Part shown: in pieces, positions 1-9,173 of the stretch
Layout: each line of letters opens with the position of its first letter
Position numbering within the stretch: position 1 is the first letter of the stretch
Assembly: GCF_008935055.1 (NCBI RefSeq)
Contig: NZ_CP043028.1
Location: 757,501 to 821,500, forward strand
DNA length: 64,000 nucleotides
Source: Pseudobutyrivibrio xylanivorans
GTDB taxonomy: Bacteria > Bacillota > Clostridia > Lachnospirales > Lachnospiraceae
Direction: 5' to 3'
Made by a program: the position numbers and the translations under genes
Notes under the pieces: generated by a model
What the model saw: only the letters and a program-made list of their open reading frames with translations
What the model was told of the DNA's origin: nothing
The model's database searches: none

Positions 1-602
1 AAATCATAGTCAGTAAAATCAAACTGGTTCTGACCTGTTGTAAATGGGAAGGTCTCATCTCCCGCCTCGGCAGCTGCTGTAAGCTTAGAAAAAATGCTGC
101 AGCCTCTGTGAGTATTTCCCACGATATAGTAACCACGAAGCCACTGAAGCTTCACGTTGTTTTCCTTACAAATAAGCATGGTAGCCTGACGCAGAGCATT
201 CTTAGCTATGCCATAAAGAGACTGTGGAGCACATGGAGTATCTGATTTGATACAGCCCTCCATAAATCCAATCTCATGCATTGTACCCATGACGCACATC
301 TTACGGATACCTGCCTTACACATCTTATCAATAAACGCATAATGGTTTGGCAAATCCTTCATGTGATTCTCTGATGCGTGACGAAAACCATCTCGCCATG
401 CCAAATGAATAACCACATCTGGCTTTTCAAAATAGCCATATGGATCGTCTAAAGTGAAGAGATCTGCATCGATGCGTCTGGCACGCTCATCCACCTCGTC
501 TGTGTGGAAATCTGTAGCTACTACCTCTGCACCAAGATCCAGCATAGTCTTTACTACACCCTGACCAATATAACCATTTGCACCGGTAACTAAATATTTC
601 AT
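1..602 (-). CDS. NAD-dependent epimerase/dehydratase, 3' part missing
   Basis: An open frame of about 200 codons starts at an ATG behind a GAGG ribosome site and runs off the left edge without a stop, so the C-terminus is not visible. The N-terminus reads KYLVTGANGYIGQG, the GxxGxxG Rossmann motif of extended short-chain dehydrogenases, and a YGIAK segment supplies the catalytic YxxxK. These enzymes epimerise, dehydrate or reduce nucleotide sugars in the cytoplasm. It is the last visible gene of the polysaccharide operon, starting 2 bases after the preceding stop. The exact sugar cannot be told from this fragment. Confidence 0.8.
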   Translation of the reverse strand, partial: MKYLVTGANGYIGQGVVKTMLDLGAEVVATDFHTDEVDERARRIDADLFTLDDPYGYFEKPDVVIHLAWRDGFRHASENHMKDLPNHYAFIDKMCKAGIRKMCVMGTMHEIGFMEGCIKSDTPCAPQSLYGIAKNALRQATMLICKENNVKLQWLRGYYIVGNTHRGCSIFSKLTAAAEAGDETFPFTTGQNQFDFTDYD

Positions 603-604
603 AT

Positions 605-1669
605 TTATACCTCAAATAAATTGTCTATCCATGAATGAATACTATATTTCTTACGAACGTCTTCGTTCTCCGCGTACGGCTGATCCAGCCACTCATCGCC
701 TGGAAGACAGAATGCACTGTAATCACCTGTGCGCTCAGCTTCCTCAGCCTTTGCCGCAAGATTAGAGAGAATTATATCGTTATTATCATTATAAAACTCA
801 TACTCACGTAAATATATGTTGTTTGTAACTAGTTTTCTTTTAATTCCCAAAGTTTCCATTGTGCGCATTGTCAGACCTTGTTGCTTCTCGTGTGCAAGAT
901 CGAGCACTGCTTTGGAATTTTTCACCTTGTCGCGAATTTCAGCTGGTGAAAATGGTTCAAAGCTAATGATATCCATATCCAAATCCTTAACCAGCTTTGG
1001 GTCCTTTAGCTTCTTTCCGCGGTAAACGCTTGGCGCAAGATAAAGCTTTAAGCACATCTTTTTATCAGGATTAGCTTTCTTGAAAGCCTTAAAATACTGA
1101 TATCTGAATGGAAAAAATGCTGATATGCTGACATAATCATAAATCTCATCAGATTTTTCACTTTCAGGAATCTTCTCCGCATCAAACTCATCTGAATAAA
1201 ACAAAGGTAACAGCTTATAATCAAGCTCAGACTCCTTTGCATTTACAGAATCAAAGGTTCCTCTCCAGTCAAAAAGACGTCCCAGTTCTCCCTTATGACG
1301 CATATTCTCAAAGGAATCCCATGCGTAGTAAATCGACTTGCCTGTAGATTTTAACGCCTTGTTTTTAAGCTCATGGATGGTCTGCTCTGTTAGGACATTA
1401 CCTCTTATTACCAGAAGGTAATCATAGCCACCATCTGGCATCTCAGAGAAAATCTGATTCCTAAGCTTTTTATTGAAGCCATCGAACACATTCTTCTTGT
1501 GGAAGATTGCTTCGAGGTTCTTTAAAATTAAGAATTTGGTCTTCTCAGGCTCCTCATCGTAAAAATGAGGATGTGCACCTCTTGCCTCAAAATCTGCCTG
1601 CATCTTAGATTGGTAGGCATAGAATTTTGGCATTATTATTAAAATATTTTTATCTTTTAAATTTCTCAT
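605..1669 (-). CDS. putative polysaccharide biosynthesis protein / glycosyltransferase-like
   Basis: 354 residues, soluble, no signal peptide. The N-terminus (NILIIMPKFYAYQ, then GAHPHFYDEEPEK) resembles capsule-locus proteins with a YDERP-type motif that are related to CgeB-like glycosyltransferases. The C-terminal part (DLAHEKQQGLTMRTMETLG) looks like the nucleotide-sugar side of a GT-B fold. Its ATG overlaps the preceding TGA (ATGA), so it is translationally coupled to the glycosyltransferase upstream. The family assignment is from memory of motif shape; the acceptor and donor are unknown. Confidence 0.5.
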   Translation of the reverse strand: MRNLKDKNILIIMPKFYAYQSKMQADFEARGAHPHFYDEEPEKTKFLILKNLEAIFHKKNVFDGFNKKLRNQIFSEMPDGGYDYLLVIRGNVLTEQTIHELKNKALKSTGKSIYYAWDSFENMRHKGELGRLFDWRGTFDSVNAKESELDYKLLPLFYSDEFDAEKIPESEKSDEIYDYVSISAFFPFRYQYFKAFKKANPDKKMCLKLYLAPSVYRGKKLKDPKLVKDLDMDIISFEPFSPAEIRDKVKNSKAVLDLAHEKQQGLTMRTMETLGIKRKLVTNNIYLREYEFYNDNNDIILSNLAAKAEEAERTGDYSAFCLPGDEWLDQPYAENEDVRKKYSIHSWIDNLFEV

Positions 1670-2826
1670 AGTGTATATATTCTTCTTGATATCACAGCAT
1701 AGTCAAAGTTAAGACGAGCGAAGGAGAAGGACTTAGCCTTTGCCTGCTCAAGTATCTGAACATTTTCCTTGATATCCCTGAATACTTTCTCGATATCCTC
1801 TTCTGTTTCTACAAAGAAGTAATTCTCATGATTGCAGTCTGTGTATGTGTCGTCTGTATAGCTGTCGAATGGATAAGCCATATTTACACAACCACAACAC
1901 ATAGCTGTTTCAAAGGTAGAAGACTGACTTCCTGGCTGGCAGTATAAATCCACACCTGCAAGGAACTCCTCGATTTCTTTGTTTACCTTCCAGCCCATGA
2001 AATGAACACGGCAGTCTGCCTCAAGCAATGGACGAATTGTTGACTCCATATCCTCTGGAATAGAACCAAACACAAACATTGCCATTCTAGGGTCGTCAAC
2101 TCTGCTGAAAGCACGAAGCAGTTCTGCTGTACGCTTAGGTGCAGCAAGCTTTCCAGAGTGAGCCATAATAATAGCATCCTGAGGAAGCCCATACTTTTTG
2201 ATAATCTCCTGACGGGCATTCTTCTGCTGCTCGATTGAGTAGAGCGTACCACCCGGAGCCATAAATTCCTGCTTCTCCTTTGGAATCACGTACAAATCGT
2301 TCATCCAGTTACGCATGTCAGCGCCTATATAAAGGACCTTGTCAATCTCAGGCATTGCCTTGCTGATAAAGTGTCCGTGAATAACCTTGTAGAAAGTTTT
2401 ACTGATTATGTTTCTTGCTGAGTTACTGTAATCCTCATGGCAATCCATGAAAAGAAGGCACTCTGGATGCTCCTTACAATAATCCGCAGCAGTCATAATT
2501 TCATATCCACTCATACCATGGAAAAGAATTGTATCAGGCTTGAATTCCTCAATAAGCCCTCTAACCTTATGACACTTCTGAGTCTTCTCTGTCCAAAGCT
2601 CTGAGCACATAACTCTGTCCAAAGTAAGTCTGATGAGGCGGGCTCCGTTATCCATTATAGTGTCCTCTTCTGGACCCTTAACAAGCTCACCATTTTCATA
2701 ATGCCATCTGTCAGTGATAAGAAGAACCTCATGTCCATCAGCACGCTGACATTCAATCATCTGGTTTTCCTGATACAGCATCCCAATTGTAAAATGGGAT
2801 GCCAATGCTAAATGAAGTATTCTCAT
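1666..2826 (-). CDS. glycosyltransferase, GT4-like
   Basis: 386 residues. The C-terminal half has the GT4 pattern: a beta strand then the donor-site helix (AHSGKLAAPKRTAELLRAFS), followed by FVFGSIPE and a glutamate-containing SSTFETAMCCGC segment in the place of the family's EX7E. The N-terminal half begins MRILHLALASHFTIGM, typical of a GT-B acceptor domain. It should add a sugar to a lipid-linked repeat unit at the inner membrane face. It overlaps the next gene by ATGA. Donor and linkage cannot be inferred. Confidence 0.7.
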   Translation of the reverse strand: MRILHLALASHFTIGMLYQENQMIECQRADGHEVLLITDRWHYENGELVKGPEEDTIMDNGARLIRLTLDRVMCSELWTEKTQKCHKVRGLIEEFKPDTILFHGMSGYEIMTAADYCKEHPECLLFMDCHEDYSNSARNIISKTFYKVIHGHFISKAMPEIDKVLYIGADMRNWMNDLYVIPKEKQEFMAPGGTLYSIEQQKNARQEIIKKYGLPQDAIIMAHSGKLAAPKRTAELLRAFSRVDDPRMAMFVFGSIPEDMESTIRPLLEADCRVHFMGWKVNKEIEEFLAGVDLYCQPGSQSSTFETAMCCGCVNMAYPFDSYTDDTYTDCNHENYFFVETEEDIEKVFRDIKENVQILEQAKAKSFSFARLNFDYAVISRRIYTL

Positions 2827-2835
2827 AATTATTTT

Positions 2836-4209
2836 CTACTCTCCACTCTTATTCTTTTCTGCCTCGATAGATGCCAAAATCTCATCTGCAGAAACAACCT
2901 TGTCAAACCCTTCTGTACTCTCCTTCTTAAAGAGAATTCTGATAGTCATAAGTACAAGCTTAACATCCAAAAGGAAGGTGTAATTTTCAATATACATAAG
3001 ATCAAGCTTAATCTTGTCATAAGCTGATGTATTGTACTTTCCATAAATCTGTGCGAAGCCTGTAAGACCGCCCTTAACCTTGCTACGCAACTCAAACTCA
3101 GGGATAGCTGCTGTGTAAGATTCCACGTGCTCGATTCGCTCTGGACGTGGACCAACAATAGACATATCTCCCTTGATAATATTAAACAACTGTGGGAGCT
3201 CATCTACACGTGTAGCCCTGATTACATGTCCCACCTTTGTAATTCTGTCATCATCATCTGTAGCTGGACGCTGCTCAGCATCCTCCACCATACTTCTGAA
3301 CTTAAGGATGTCAAATACCTTTCCATCCTTTGTGACACGTGCCTGCTTGTAGAACACCGGACCGTGATCCTCAAGCTTGATAGCAAGCGCAATAATAAGC
3401 ATAAGTGGCGATAATACAACTGACGCAATTACGCAAAGAACAATATCGAAAAATCTCTTTACTATCTCCTGTTCAGGTGTAAGACCTGTTGTGTTAATCA
3501 TAACAAGTGGTGTATCAAACTGGTGGATATCCTCACCGCCACCAATGATTACATCTGAAATCTTTGGTGTAATGTATGTCTGAATATCGTGCATGTAGCA
3601 GTATTTTAAAAGATCGTTTCTCTGCTCAGCACTGACATCTGAAATAACAATACCATCATAGTTTTCAAGCTCTTTATAAATACTATCAAAGCCCTCATCA
3701 ACGCTGATAAGCTTCTTAATATTATAACTGTCGTCACGGGTATCCATTTTCAGCTTAAGACCAACCGACTCTTTATTTCCGTACACCATAAGAAGACGGC
3801 TTGCCTCTGAATAATGGTTGTATATTGCAAAAAACGTATATACGAATATTCCCTGAACCACAAAATCAGTAAGTGTAAGCCAAATCATTGGCACTGCATT
3901 TATCATTACGTTAGCCATAAGTGAGAGCTGAAGGTATGTAACGATATTTGCGATAGTCACAGCAATCCACTGTGAGAAAAGTACATCGGCAATCTTTAAG
4001 ATGCCATACTTAAAGCCCTCGCAAAGATGTGTAATAACAAGCACAAGTATGAAGTAAACTCCCATGAGTACGTACTTACCACGACCAACCATAGGCCAGA
4101 AGTATTGCTTGTCAAAAATGAAGTTACGCCATACGTAGTAGTAGATTACTGTAAGTACCAATAATTCAATTATGCTCTCGATTTTTCTGATAGTATTTTT
4201 ATTTTTCAC
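2836..4209 (-). CDS. polyprenyl glycosylphosphotransferase (initiating sugar-phosphate transferase)
   Basis: 457 residues with about four or five N-terminal membrane helices, a Rossmann-like middle (LLMVYGNKESVGLKLK), then the bacterial sugar transferase domain from about residue 255. Hallmarks are KRFFDIVLC, FYKQARVTKDGK, LKFRSM, DELPQLFNIIKGDMS and VGPRPER. Such WbaP/EpsL-type enzymes move a sugar-1-phosphate onto undecaprenyl phosphate to start each repeat unit. The start is GTG, four bases after the preceding stop, with AGGGTG as ribosome site. A paralogue with the same layout lies near 23-24.4 kb, so the locus has two initiating enzymes. Confidence 0.9.
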   Translation of the reverse strand: MKNKNTIRKIESIIELLVLTVIYYYVWRNFIFDKQYFWPMVGRGKYVLMGVYFILVLVITHLCEGFKYGILKIADVLFSQWIAVTIANIVTYLQLSLMANVMINAVPMIWLTLTDFVVQGIFVYTFFAIYNHYSEASRLLMVYGNKESVGLKLKMDTRDDSYNIKKLISVDEGFDSIYKELENYDGIVISDVSAEQRNDLLKYCYMHDIQTYITPKISDVIIGGGEDIHQFDTPLVMINTTGLTPEQEIVKRFFDIVLCVIASVVLSPLMLIIALAIKLEDHGPVFYKQARVTKDGKVFDILKFRSMVEDAEQRPATDDDDRITKVGHVIRATRVDELPQLFNIIKGDMSIVGPRPERIEHVESYTAAIPEFELRSKVKGGLTGFAQIYGKYNTSAYDKIKLDLMYIENYTFLLDVKLVLMTIRILFKKESTEGFDKVVSADEILASIEAEKNKSGE

Positions 4210-4213
4210 TATT

Positions 4214-5491
4214 TCACCCTTTTACAACATTAAATCCCTTGTTCTGTCCCTGTTTCATAAAGAAATATGCTAAGAAATAAGCATAGTATGGAAATAAATA
4301 TTTATAATACATATCAATTCCCAAATCCATAAACAGGAATGAAATCATGATTGAAAATACCATGATTTTAGCAAATTTTCTCGCTTTGATTGTCCTGAAT
4401 AAAACATAAACCGGGAACCAATAATAAAGTACGAACCCAACGATTCCATAAGAGAATAATAACTCTAAAAAGTTCATATGGATCTGAACATTTCTGTAGC
4501 TTACCACTCCATCAACTTTGTATTCCTCAATAGCCGAATAAGCCATTTCCTTGAATGCATAAAAGCCGTGACCAAATAGTGGATACTCTCCAAAATGTTC
4601 CTTGAACAAAGCTATCATAGCCATTCTCTGACCTGTACTTGTGTGCAAATCATATTCTGTAGACGCAACACCTGTGAAAAGCTCTGCTATTCTGTAGCCT
4701 ACAACCTCATAAAGAGGAGGAACTACCATTATTGCCGTGAAGGAAAGAATTGCTCCAACAGCAAGTATAATGAGATTTCTTCTGATAACCTTAATATCAT
4801 CAGAAGCGCCAACTATCATAATGGCAAATACAAAAACAATTGGTAAAACCGAAGACTTTGCTCCTGTCGCTACAATCTGGAAAATACCTATAAGGGTAAT
4901 CCACAAGAATCTCTTAACCTTCTTCTCAACAATAATTCGATAAAGAATAGGAATCAAAAGAAGTAAAATCAGATTTCCTGAATCGATGCATGTACCTGCA
5001 GGAGTCTCGCCTACTCGGGCATAATCACCCTGAGTCCACTTAATCCATCCTTCATCAAAAAACATGCTGGTAATAAGAGTAGTCATAATCACTACGGTTC
5101 CAGCATTGCAAAGAATATCCATAACCTCCTTTGAATTGTAATAAAGAAGTATAAGGATAAAAATCGCAGGTGCAACAGTAAGAATTGCATACATTCTGCT
5201 GTAGTGAATAGAGGAATATCTTATCTGGTAATGTCCATAGATATAAACCAAAATACTAAAAATCAATGCCCATGCTATAGCCGGACTGAAGATTGCATTT
5301 TTGACCGGACGTTTATCCTCTGTAAAAACCACAAGAAGGATGCAATACACGAAAGCCAAAAAGTCGAACAGTAAATTGATTCCTACATAAACGTTTCCAA
5401 AGGCAAGACCCATATTGCATCTTGCAAAAAGTAAACCAATTACCAGAAAAGTAGATATATTCTTTTTATTATTAATCAAGTAGTCTCTCAA
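4214..5491 (-). CDS. O-antigen ligase/polymerase-like membrane protein (Wzy type)
   Basis: 425 residues with ten or more hydrophobic helices and a longer loop near residues 270-320 containing HTSTGQRMAM and FGEYPLFGHGFYAF, the region where Wzy/WaaL proteins carry their periplasmic-side loop. Such proteins join repeat units, or ligate finished chains, outside the membrane. The start is TTG: AGGAG lies seven bases upstream and no ATG is near. It sits just before the second initiating transferase. Sequence divergence in this family makes the specific role (polymerase or ligase) an inference from context. Confidence 0.75.
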   Translation of the reverse strand: MRDYLINNKKNISTFLVIGLLFARCNMGLAFGNVYVGINLLFDFLAFVYCILLVVFTEDKRPVKNAIFSPAIAWALIFSILVYIYGHYQIRYSSIHYSRMYAILTVAPAIFILILLYYNSKEVMDILCNAGTVVIMTTLITSMFFDEGWIKWTQGDYARVGETPAGTCIDSGNLILLLLIPILYRIIVEKKVKRFLWITLIGIFQIVATGAKSSVLPIVFVFAIMIVGASDDIKVIRRNLIILAVGAILSFTAIMVVPPLYEVVGYRIAELFTGVASTEYDLHTSTGQRMAMIALFKEHFGEYPLFGHGFYAFKEMAYSAIEEYKVDGVVSYRNVQIHMNFLELLFSYGIVGFVLYYWFPVYVLFRTIKARKFAKIMVFSIMISFLFMDLGIDMYYKYLFPYYAYFLAYFFMKQGQNKGFNVVKG

Positions 5492-5522
5492 TGTTCAGCT
5501 CCTACAAATCCGTTCCAAAAAA

Positions 5523-7076
5523 TTAAAATCCAAAAACATTTGGTGCGGATTTAAACCAAATTATTCTTGCTCCCAAATCCTTAAGATAAGCTGCCAAAGC
5601 ACCTGCTGTATATTCAGGGCTTGTCATCAGCCAGTCTGGACTGTCAAATACTGCCACCTCCGGTGAAACTGCTTCGTAGAAGCCCGTCTCGGTAGGCATG
5701 CTGTTATTTCCGTGATGACCACACTGAAGAATATCTGAATCCAGCTTATCTCCATAGGTCTTCACTAAATACTCTGCTATATATTTACTGTGAGCATCAG
5801 CACAAATCAACGCGCTTCTGCTGTCTGTCTCTATCTTAAACACCAGGGAATCATTATTTGGAATATCCTCATGTCCCTCTGCATTTAATACTACATCATC
5901 CATAGCATTGAAGAAGGTAATCTTCAAGCCATCGCTGAGGCTCAGCACCTCATCACGACTAACCTTATTGATATTGTCTGCGCCTTCTGTAATTTCCTGA
6001 AACTTTTCAAAGGTATCAACGTCATCCCATTCCTGAAGGTTCAGACTATAGAAAACCTCTGGCTCCAAAGGTGTAACGTAGATATCCTTAATCTTAATCC
6101 CCTGTGGATCCTCATAGATTGCATTGAAGGTATCTATGTGATCCTTGTGGTAATGAGTTAGAATCCATGTATCTACTGTACCACCATTTTCCATGATGAC
6201 ATCTCGCATCTGCTGGTCGTTACCAACATTGCCTCCATCAATTACAACAAGGGTTCCATCATTAAGATTTTTCAAGGTATACGCCAGTCCCTGATTTCCT
6301 GATTTATCTTCATATTCTGTAAGAATCCAGACAGGGTCATTTGGCATAAGCACCGCATAGTAAGGCGTCCTGCCATATAGTGTGAAGCCATAATTCAGAT
6401 ATGCATTTAAAATATCTTCAACGGCGGAAACCACTACATAATCGACATCATTTTCCCGAGCGTACTCCACAATCACCTGTGGATCAGGCTTCTCGTTTGT
6501 AAGCTCATAAGCCTCATCAGGAATATATCTGCTGTAAGGCATGGAAAAACGACTATCCATCTGCCTTAAATAAACTGCTATATCCTGAGGTGCCATAATT
6601 CTTATGGTATCGCCCTCATAATCTGCAAACAAATCGCAGATTGTAACCACATCCTGAGGTACCTTATTCCTGTTCTCAGCCTTTGTAAACCAATCCTGAG
6701 TGTAAATGCAGTTACCAAGCAGTGCTATAATCACACAGGCGCCAATTACTCCAATGAACTTTTTAGTTCCTGTAAACTTCGAAAGTCCAATCGTAAAACC
6801 ATAAGCAATTACAATCATTACCGGTATCAGACTAAAAAATCTCAGGTAATATTGATTGAAGGTAGTAGGTTCTAAAACCTTTCTGCTCACGAACAGTGTC
6901 AATGGATTGTAGATGATAAGCAGTGCGAATCCTGTATACCAAAGAAAAGCATATCGTCGTATCTTTACTTTTTCAAATTTGAAAATAAGTACAAGTGCTA
7001 TTACAAAAAGGGATACATAACCAAAGCTCCCCCAATAGCCTTTCGTACTATTCCAAAAGTAATCAATCCAACTCAT
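5523..7076 (-). CDS. membrane protein with C-terminal metallo-beta-lactamase domain
   Basis: 517 residues from the ATG (a TTG one codon earlier is also possible). Three or four membrane helices fill residues 15-120, a soluble stretch follows, and from about 260 there is a metallo-beta-lactamase fold: VVIDGGNVGND, then LTHYHKDHID (the HxHxDH metal motif), DAHSK and QCGHHGNNS. This resembles the hydrolase half of ComEC more than a drug beta-lactamase. The helices continue the topology of the DUF6077-like gene upstream, whose stop is nine bases away, so the pair may be one split protein. The substrate is unknown. Confidence 0.7.
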   Translation of the reverse strand: MSWIDYFWNSTKGYWGSFGYVSLFVIALVLIFKFEKVKIRRYAFLWYTGFALLIIYNPLTLFVSRKVLEPTTFNQYYLRFFSLIPVMIVIAYGFTIGLSKFTGTKKFIGVIGACVIIALLGNCIYTQDWFTKAENRNKVPQDVVTICDLFADYEGDTIRIMAPQDIAVYLRQMDSRFSMPYSRYIPDEAYELTNEKPDPQVIVEYARENDVDYVVVSAVEDILNAYLNYGFTLYGRTPYYAVLMPNDPVWILTEYEDKSGNQGLAYTLKNLNDGTLVVIDGGNVGNDQQMRDVIMENGGTVDTWILTHYHKDHIDTFNAIYEDPQGIKIKDIYVTPLEPEVFYSLNLQEWDDVDTFEKFQEITEGADNINKVSRDEVLSLSDGLKITFFNAMDDVVLNAEGHEDIPNNDSLVFKIETDSRSALICADAHSKYIAEYLVKTYGDKLDSDILQCGHHGNNSMPTETGFYEAVSPEVAVFDSPDWLMTSPEYTAGALAAYLKDLGARIIWFKSAPNVFGF

Positions 7077-7085
7077 CAATTAAAC

Positions 7086-8237
7086 CTATTTTCCGTATTT
7101 ACGGAATTCAAAATACTTATACTCGTTATTTTTCATATCCTGCTGAAGCATCCATAGCATTGCATAAAAGACGCCTAAAAAGGCAGGACCAACCAGGCTA
7201 GCCAAAAGGTATCTAATACCATAAATTCTTCTGTGATAAACACACATAATAACCCATACTATCAAGCTGCTAATGGCAATAAAAAATGCAGAAAGCAAGG
7301 TGAGTGAACATGCTCCCAAAGAAACAGCAGCTATAGTTAGCATGTATCGAGTCTCCACCCTTTTAGCATAGATTTCTATCAGATATACAACTAAAAACGG
7401 AACCGCAATGGTAGTTAAAACAGCCTTTCCCTGCCATAAAGCTCCCAATAATCTGAAGGTGGCTGAGTAATGAGAATACAGACCAAAAATATATGCCATT
7501 GATATGAGAATCATGGCAATCAGTCTGTTGTCCAGCTCATCAAACAATACACCTACTATGTAGTAAAAATTCAGATATGCAACCATTAATAACAGCACTG
7601 GTAAAATAGTATGGCTAACTGTTGTAACCTCAAAACCAGATACCTTTGACAAAAATGCAATATATGTAACCCACGCTGTAGCTGCTCTCTTTTCAGCAAT
7701 ATTTGGCATGGTGCCGTCAATAAAATTGATATATGTAAGTGTGTCGCTGGACACAGTATCCTTACTGGATACTACATAGTCATAATCATCGTATGACCAC
7801 TCATTTACCTCATATCCAAGGGCAAAATAAAGCTGAGCCGCGAACAATACCGCAAATACGATGGAATAAATAAAAACGAATTTATCCTTCTTTACGGAGC
7901 TTATATATCTTTCAAGCTCAGTTTTAAGGATGTTAACACTCTTTCTTATCGTAGCTCTGTCTAACCATGCCCAGAGCACTATTAGTACTGCTATGACTAT
8001 GAGATACATTCTGCAAAGCTTTGTAAACGCACCAATAACTGGATCCGTATATGTTTTCCATATCTGAGCCCAGTTATAAAATGCAAAAAGGATATAAAAA
8101 ATACCGAGATTTCCAAAGAATCCAACAAGATATTCAGAAATCAGATTTGACTTTGCTCTATATGTAATTAGTCTGCCTACTGCAAATGGAACAACTGTGA
8201 AAAAAAGCAGCAAGGCTATTGCTCTAATTATTATCAA
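7086..8237 (-). CDS. polytopic membrane protein (DUF6077-like)
   Basis: 383 residues, about ten hydrophobic helices, with a charged loop NEWSYDDYDYVV and DTLTYINFIDGTMPN in the position of the large outer loop of lipid-linked glycosyltransferases. It looks like the DUF6077 family found in Firmicutes polysaccharide loci; that name is from memory. The start is TTG with GGGAG eight bases upstream; no ATG is close. It ends nine bases before the membrane/metallo-hydrolase gene, with which it probably works or was once fused. Role possibly transfer or export of a surface glycan. Confidence 0.6.
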   Translation of the reverse strand: MIIIRAIALLLFFTVVPFAVGRLITYRAKSNLISEYLVGFFGNLGIFYILFAFYNWAQIWKTYTDPVIGAFTKLCRMYLIVIAVLIVLWAWLDRATIRKSVNILKTELERYISSVKKDKFVFIYSIVFAVLFAAQLYFALGYEVNEWSYDDYDYVVSSKDTVSSDTLTYINFIDGTMPNIAEKRAATAWVTYIAFLSKVSGFEVTTVSHTILPVLLLMVAYLNFYYIVGVLFDELDNRLIAMILISMAYIFGLYSHYSATFRLLGALWQGKAVLTTIAVPFLVVYLIEIYAKRVETRYMLTIAAVSLGACSLTLLSAFFIAISSLIVWVIMCVYHRRIYGIRYLLASLVGPAFLGVFYAMLWMLQQDMKNNEYKYFEFRKYGK

Positions 8238-8250
8238 AAGACTGTCTCCC

Positions 8251-8333
8251 GCCTGTTACATTCACAAAGAATCCATTCTCTTTCAGTCACTAAATGTTCC
8301 TTTCAGAGAAGAATTACTTTGTGAATTACAGGC
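8251..8333. repeat. GTTACG hairpin repeat, copy 1
   Basis: A long imperfect palindrome fills the gap between the NeuA-like stop and the next gene. Outer arms GCCTGT/ACAGGC, middle arms TTCACAAAG/CTTTGTGAA (9 of 9), inner arms TTCTCT/AGAGAA, loop around GTCACTAAATGTTCC. The left arm is followed by TTACA-N3-ACAAAG, a variant of the GTTACG-N3-ACAAGC signature. There is no U-tract, so it is not an ordinary terminator. Confidence 0.75.
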
Positions 8334-9031
8334 TACTTATAATATTTATTTTCGACCATTAATTTCGCAATCTCGAAATCGATTGGATAATCGATATCCA
8401 CGGAGTCCTCACGTGACATCACGTAGGTTGTGGTGTTATCGCAATAATAGGTTCGCTTTTCCTTCAGGAGATTGTAATCAAGAATATAGATTGCTCCGTT
8501 AGGAATATAGTATGTTGCGTTGGTTTGGCGGTTTGCTATATTAGAGCCTGCAGCACCAAAGCCCGCATTTGAAACTCGTCCATTTTCATCTACCACATGG
8601 TACCATCCTGGTGGCACCTCTGCCTCTGTGAAGGAAATGAGAGTAGTAGACTTGTCCGATTCAAACTTCTCAATTGCCTCGTCAATATGATGCTCGTCTC
8701 TACATGGAACAGTAGCAAGGCACACCATGAATTTATCAAGCTTTTCGCCTGTCTCATTCATAACCCACTCTGCTGCATGAATATAAACATCTACAGCTGA
8801 AGCTGTATCGCTGGCAAGATAATCTGGACGCATAAATGGAACCTCAGCGCCGTACTCTCTTGCTACCCTTGCGATGTCCTCGTCATCTGTAGTGACGATG
8901 ACTCTATCAATGTGCTTTGCCTTCTTGCAGGCCTCTATCGTATATGCGATAAGAGGCTTGCCGCATAAATTTTTGATATTCTTCCCTGGGACACCTTTAG
9001 ATCCCCCACGAGCTGGAATAAATGCTATCAT
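8333..9031 (-). CDS. CMP-nonulosonic acid synthetase (NeuA/LegF type cytidylyltransferase)
   Basis: 232 residues, the usual length. It opens with FIPARGGSKGVPGKNIK, the CTP-binding signature of acylneuraminate cytidylyltransferases, followed by IDRVIVTTDDEDIA and RPDYLASDTAS. The reaction is CTP plus a nonulosonic acid to CMP-nonulosonate and pyrophosphate in the cytoplasm. With the NeuB-like synthase just upstream and LegB- and PtmE-like genes in the same operon, legionaminic acid or a relative is the likeliest substrate, but neuraminate or pseudaminate cannot be excluded. GGAGG sits nine bases before the ATG. Confidence 0.85.
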   Translation of the reverse strand: MIAFIPARGGSKGVPGKNIKNLCGKPLIAYTIEACKKAKHIDRVIVTTDDEDIARVAREYGAEVPFMRPDYLASDTASAVDVYIHAAEWVMNETGEKLDKFMVCLATVPCRDEHHIDEAIEKFESDKSTTLISFTEAEVPPGWYHVVDENGRVSNAGFGAAGSNIANRQTNATYYIPNGAIYILDYNLLKEKRTYYCDNTTTYVMSREDSVDIDYPIDFEIAKLMVENKYYK

Positions 9032-9046
9032 AATTCTAAATCCTCC

Positions 9047-9137
9047 GCTTGTTACGGTGACAATAATATAATTCTATTTTTCTCATCGTTTTCACTATAT
9101 TCTCGAAAAATAGAATATATCATTGTCCCCTACAAGC
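9047..9137. repeat. GTTACG hairpin repeat, copy 2
   Basis: Palindrome in the leader of the NeuA-like gene. Outer arms GCTTGT/ACAAGC, then GACAAT/ATTGTC, then an 11-base perfect inner stem ATTCTATTTTT/AAAAATAGAAT, loop containing TTCACTATATTC. The left side reads GTTACGGTGACAAT, fitting the GTTACG-N3-ACAA signature. Confidence 0.7.
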
Positions 9138-9173
9138 TAGTACATTTCAGTATTATCCACGAAATATCTTCTG

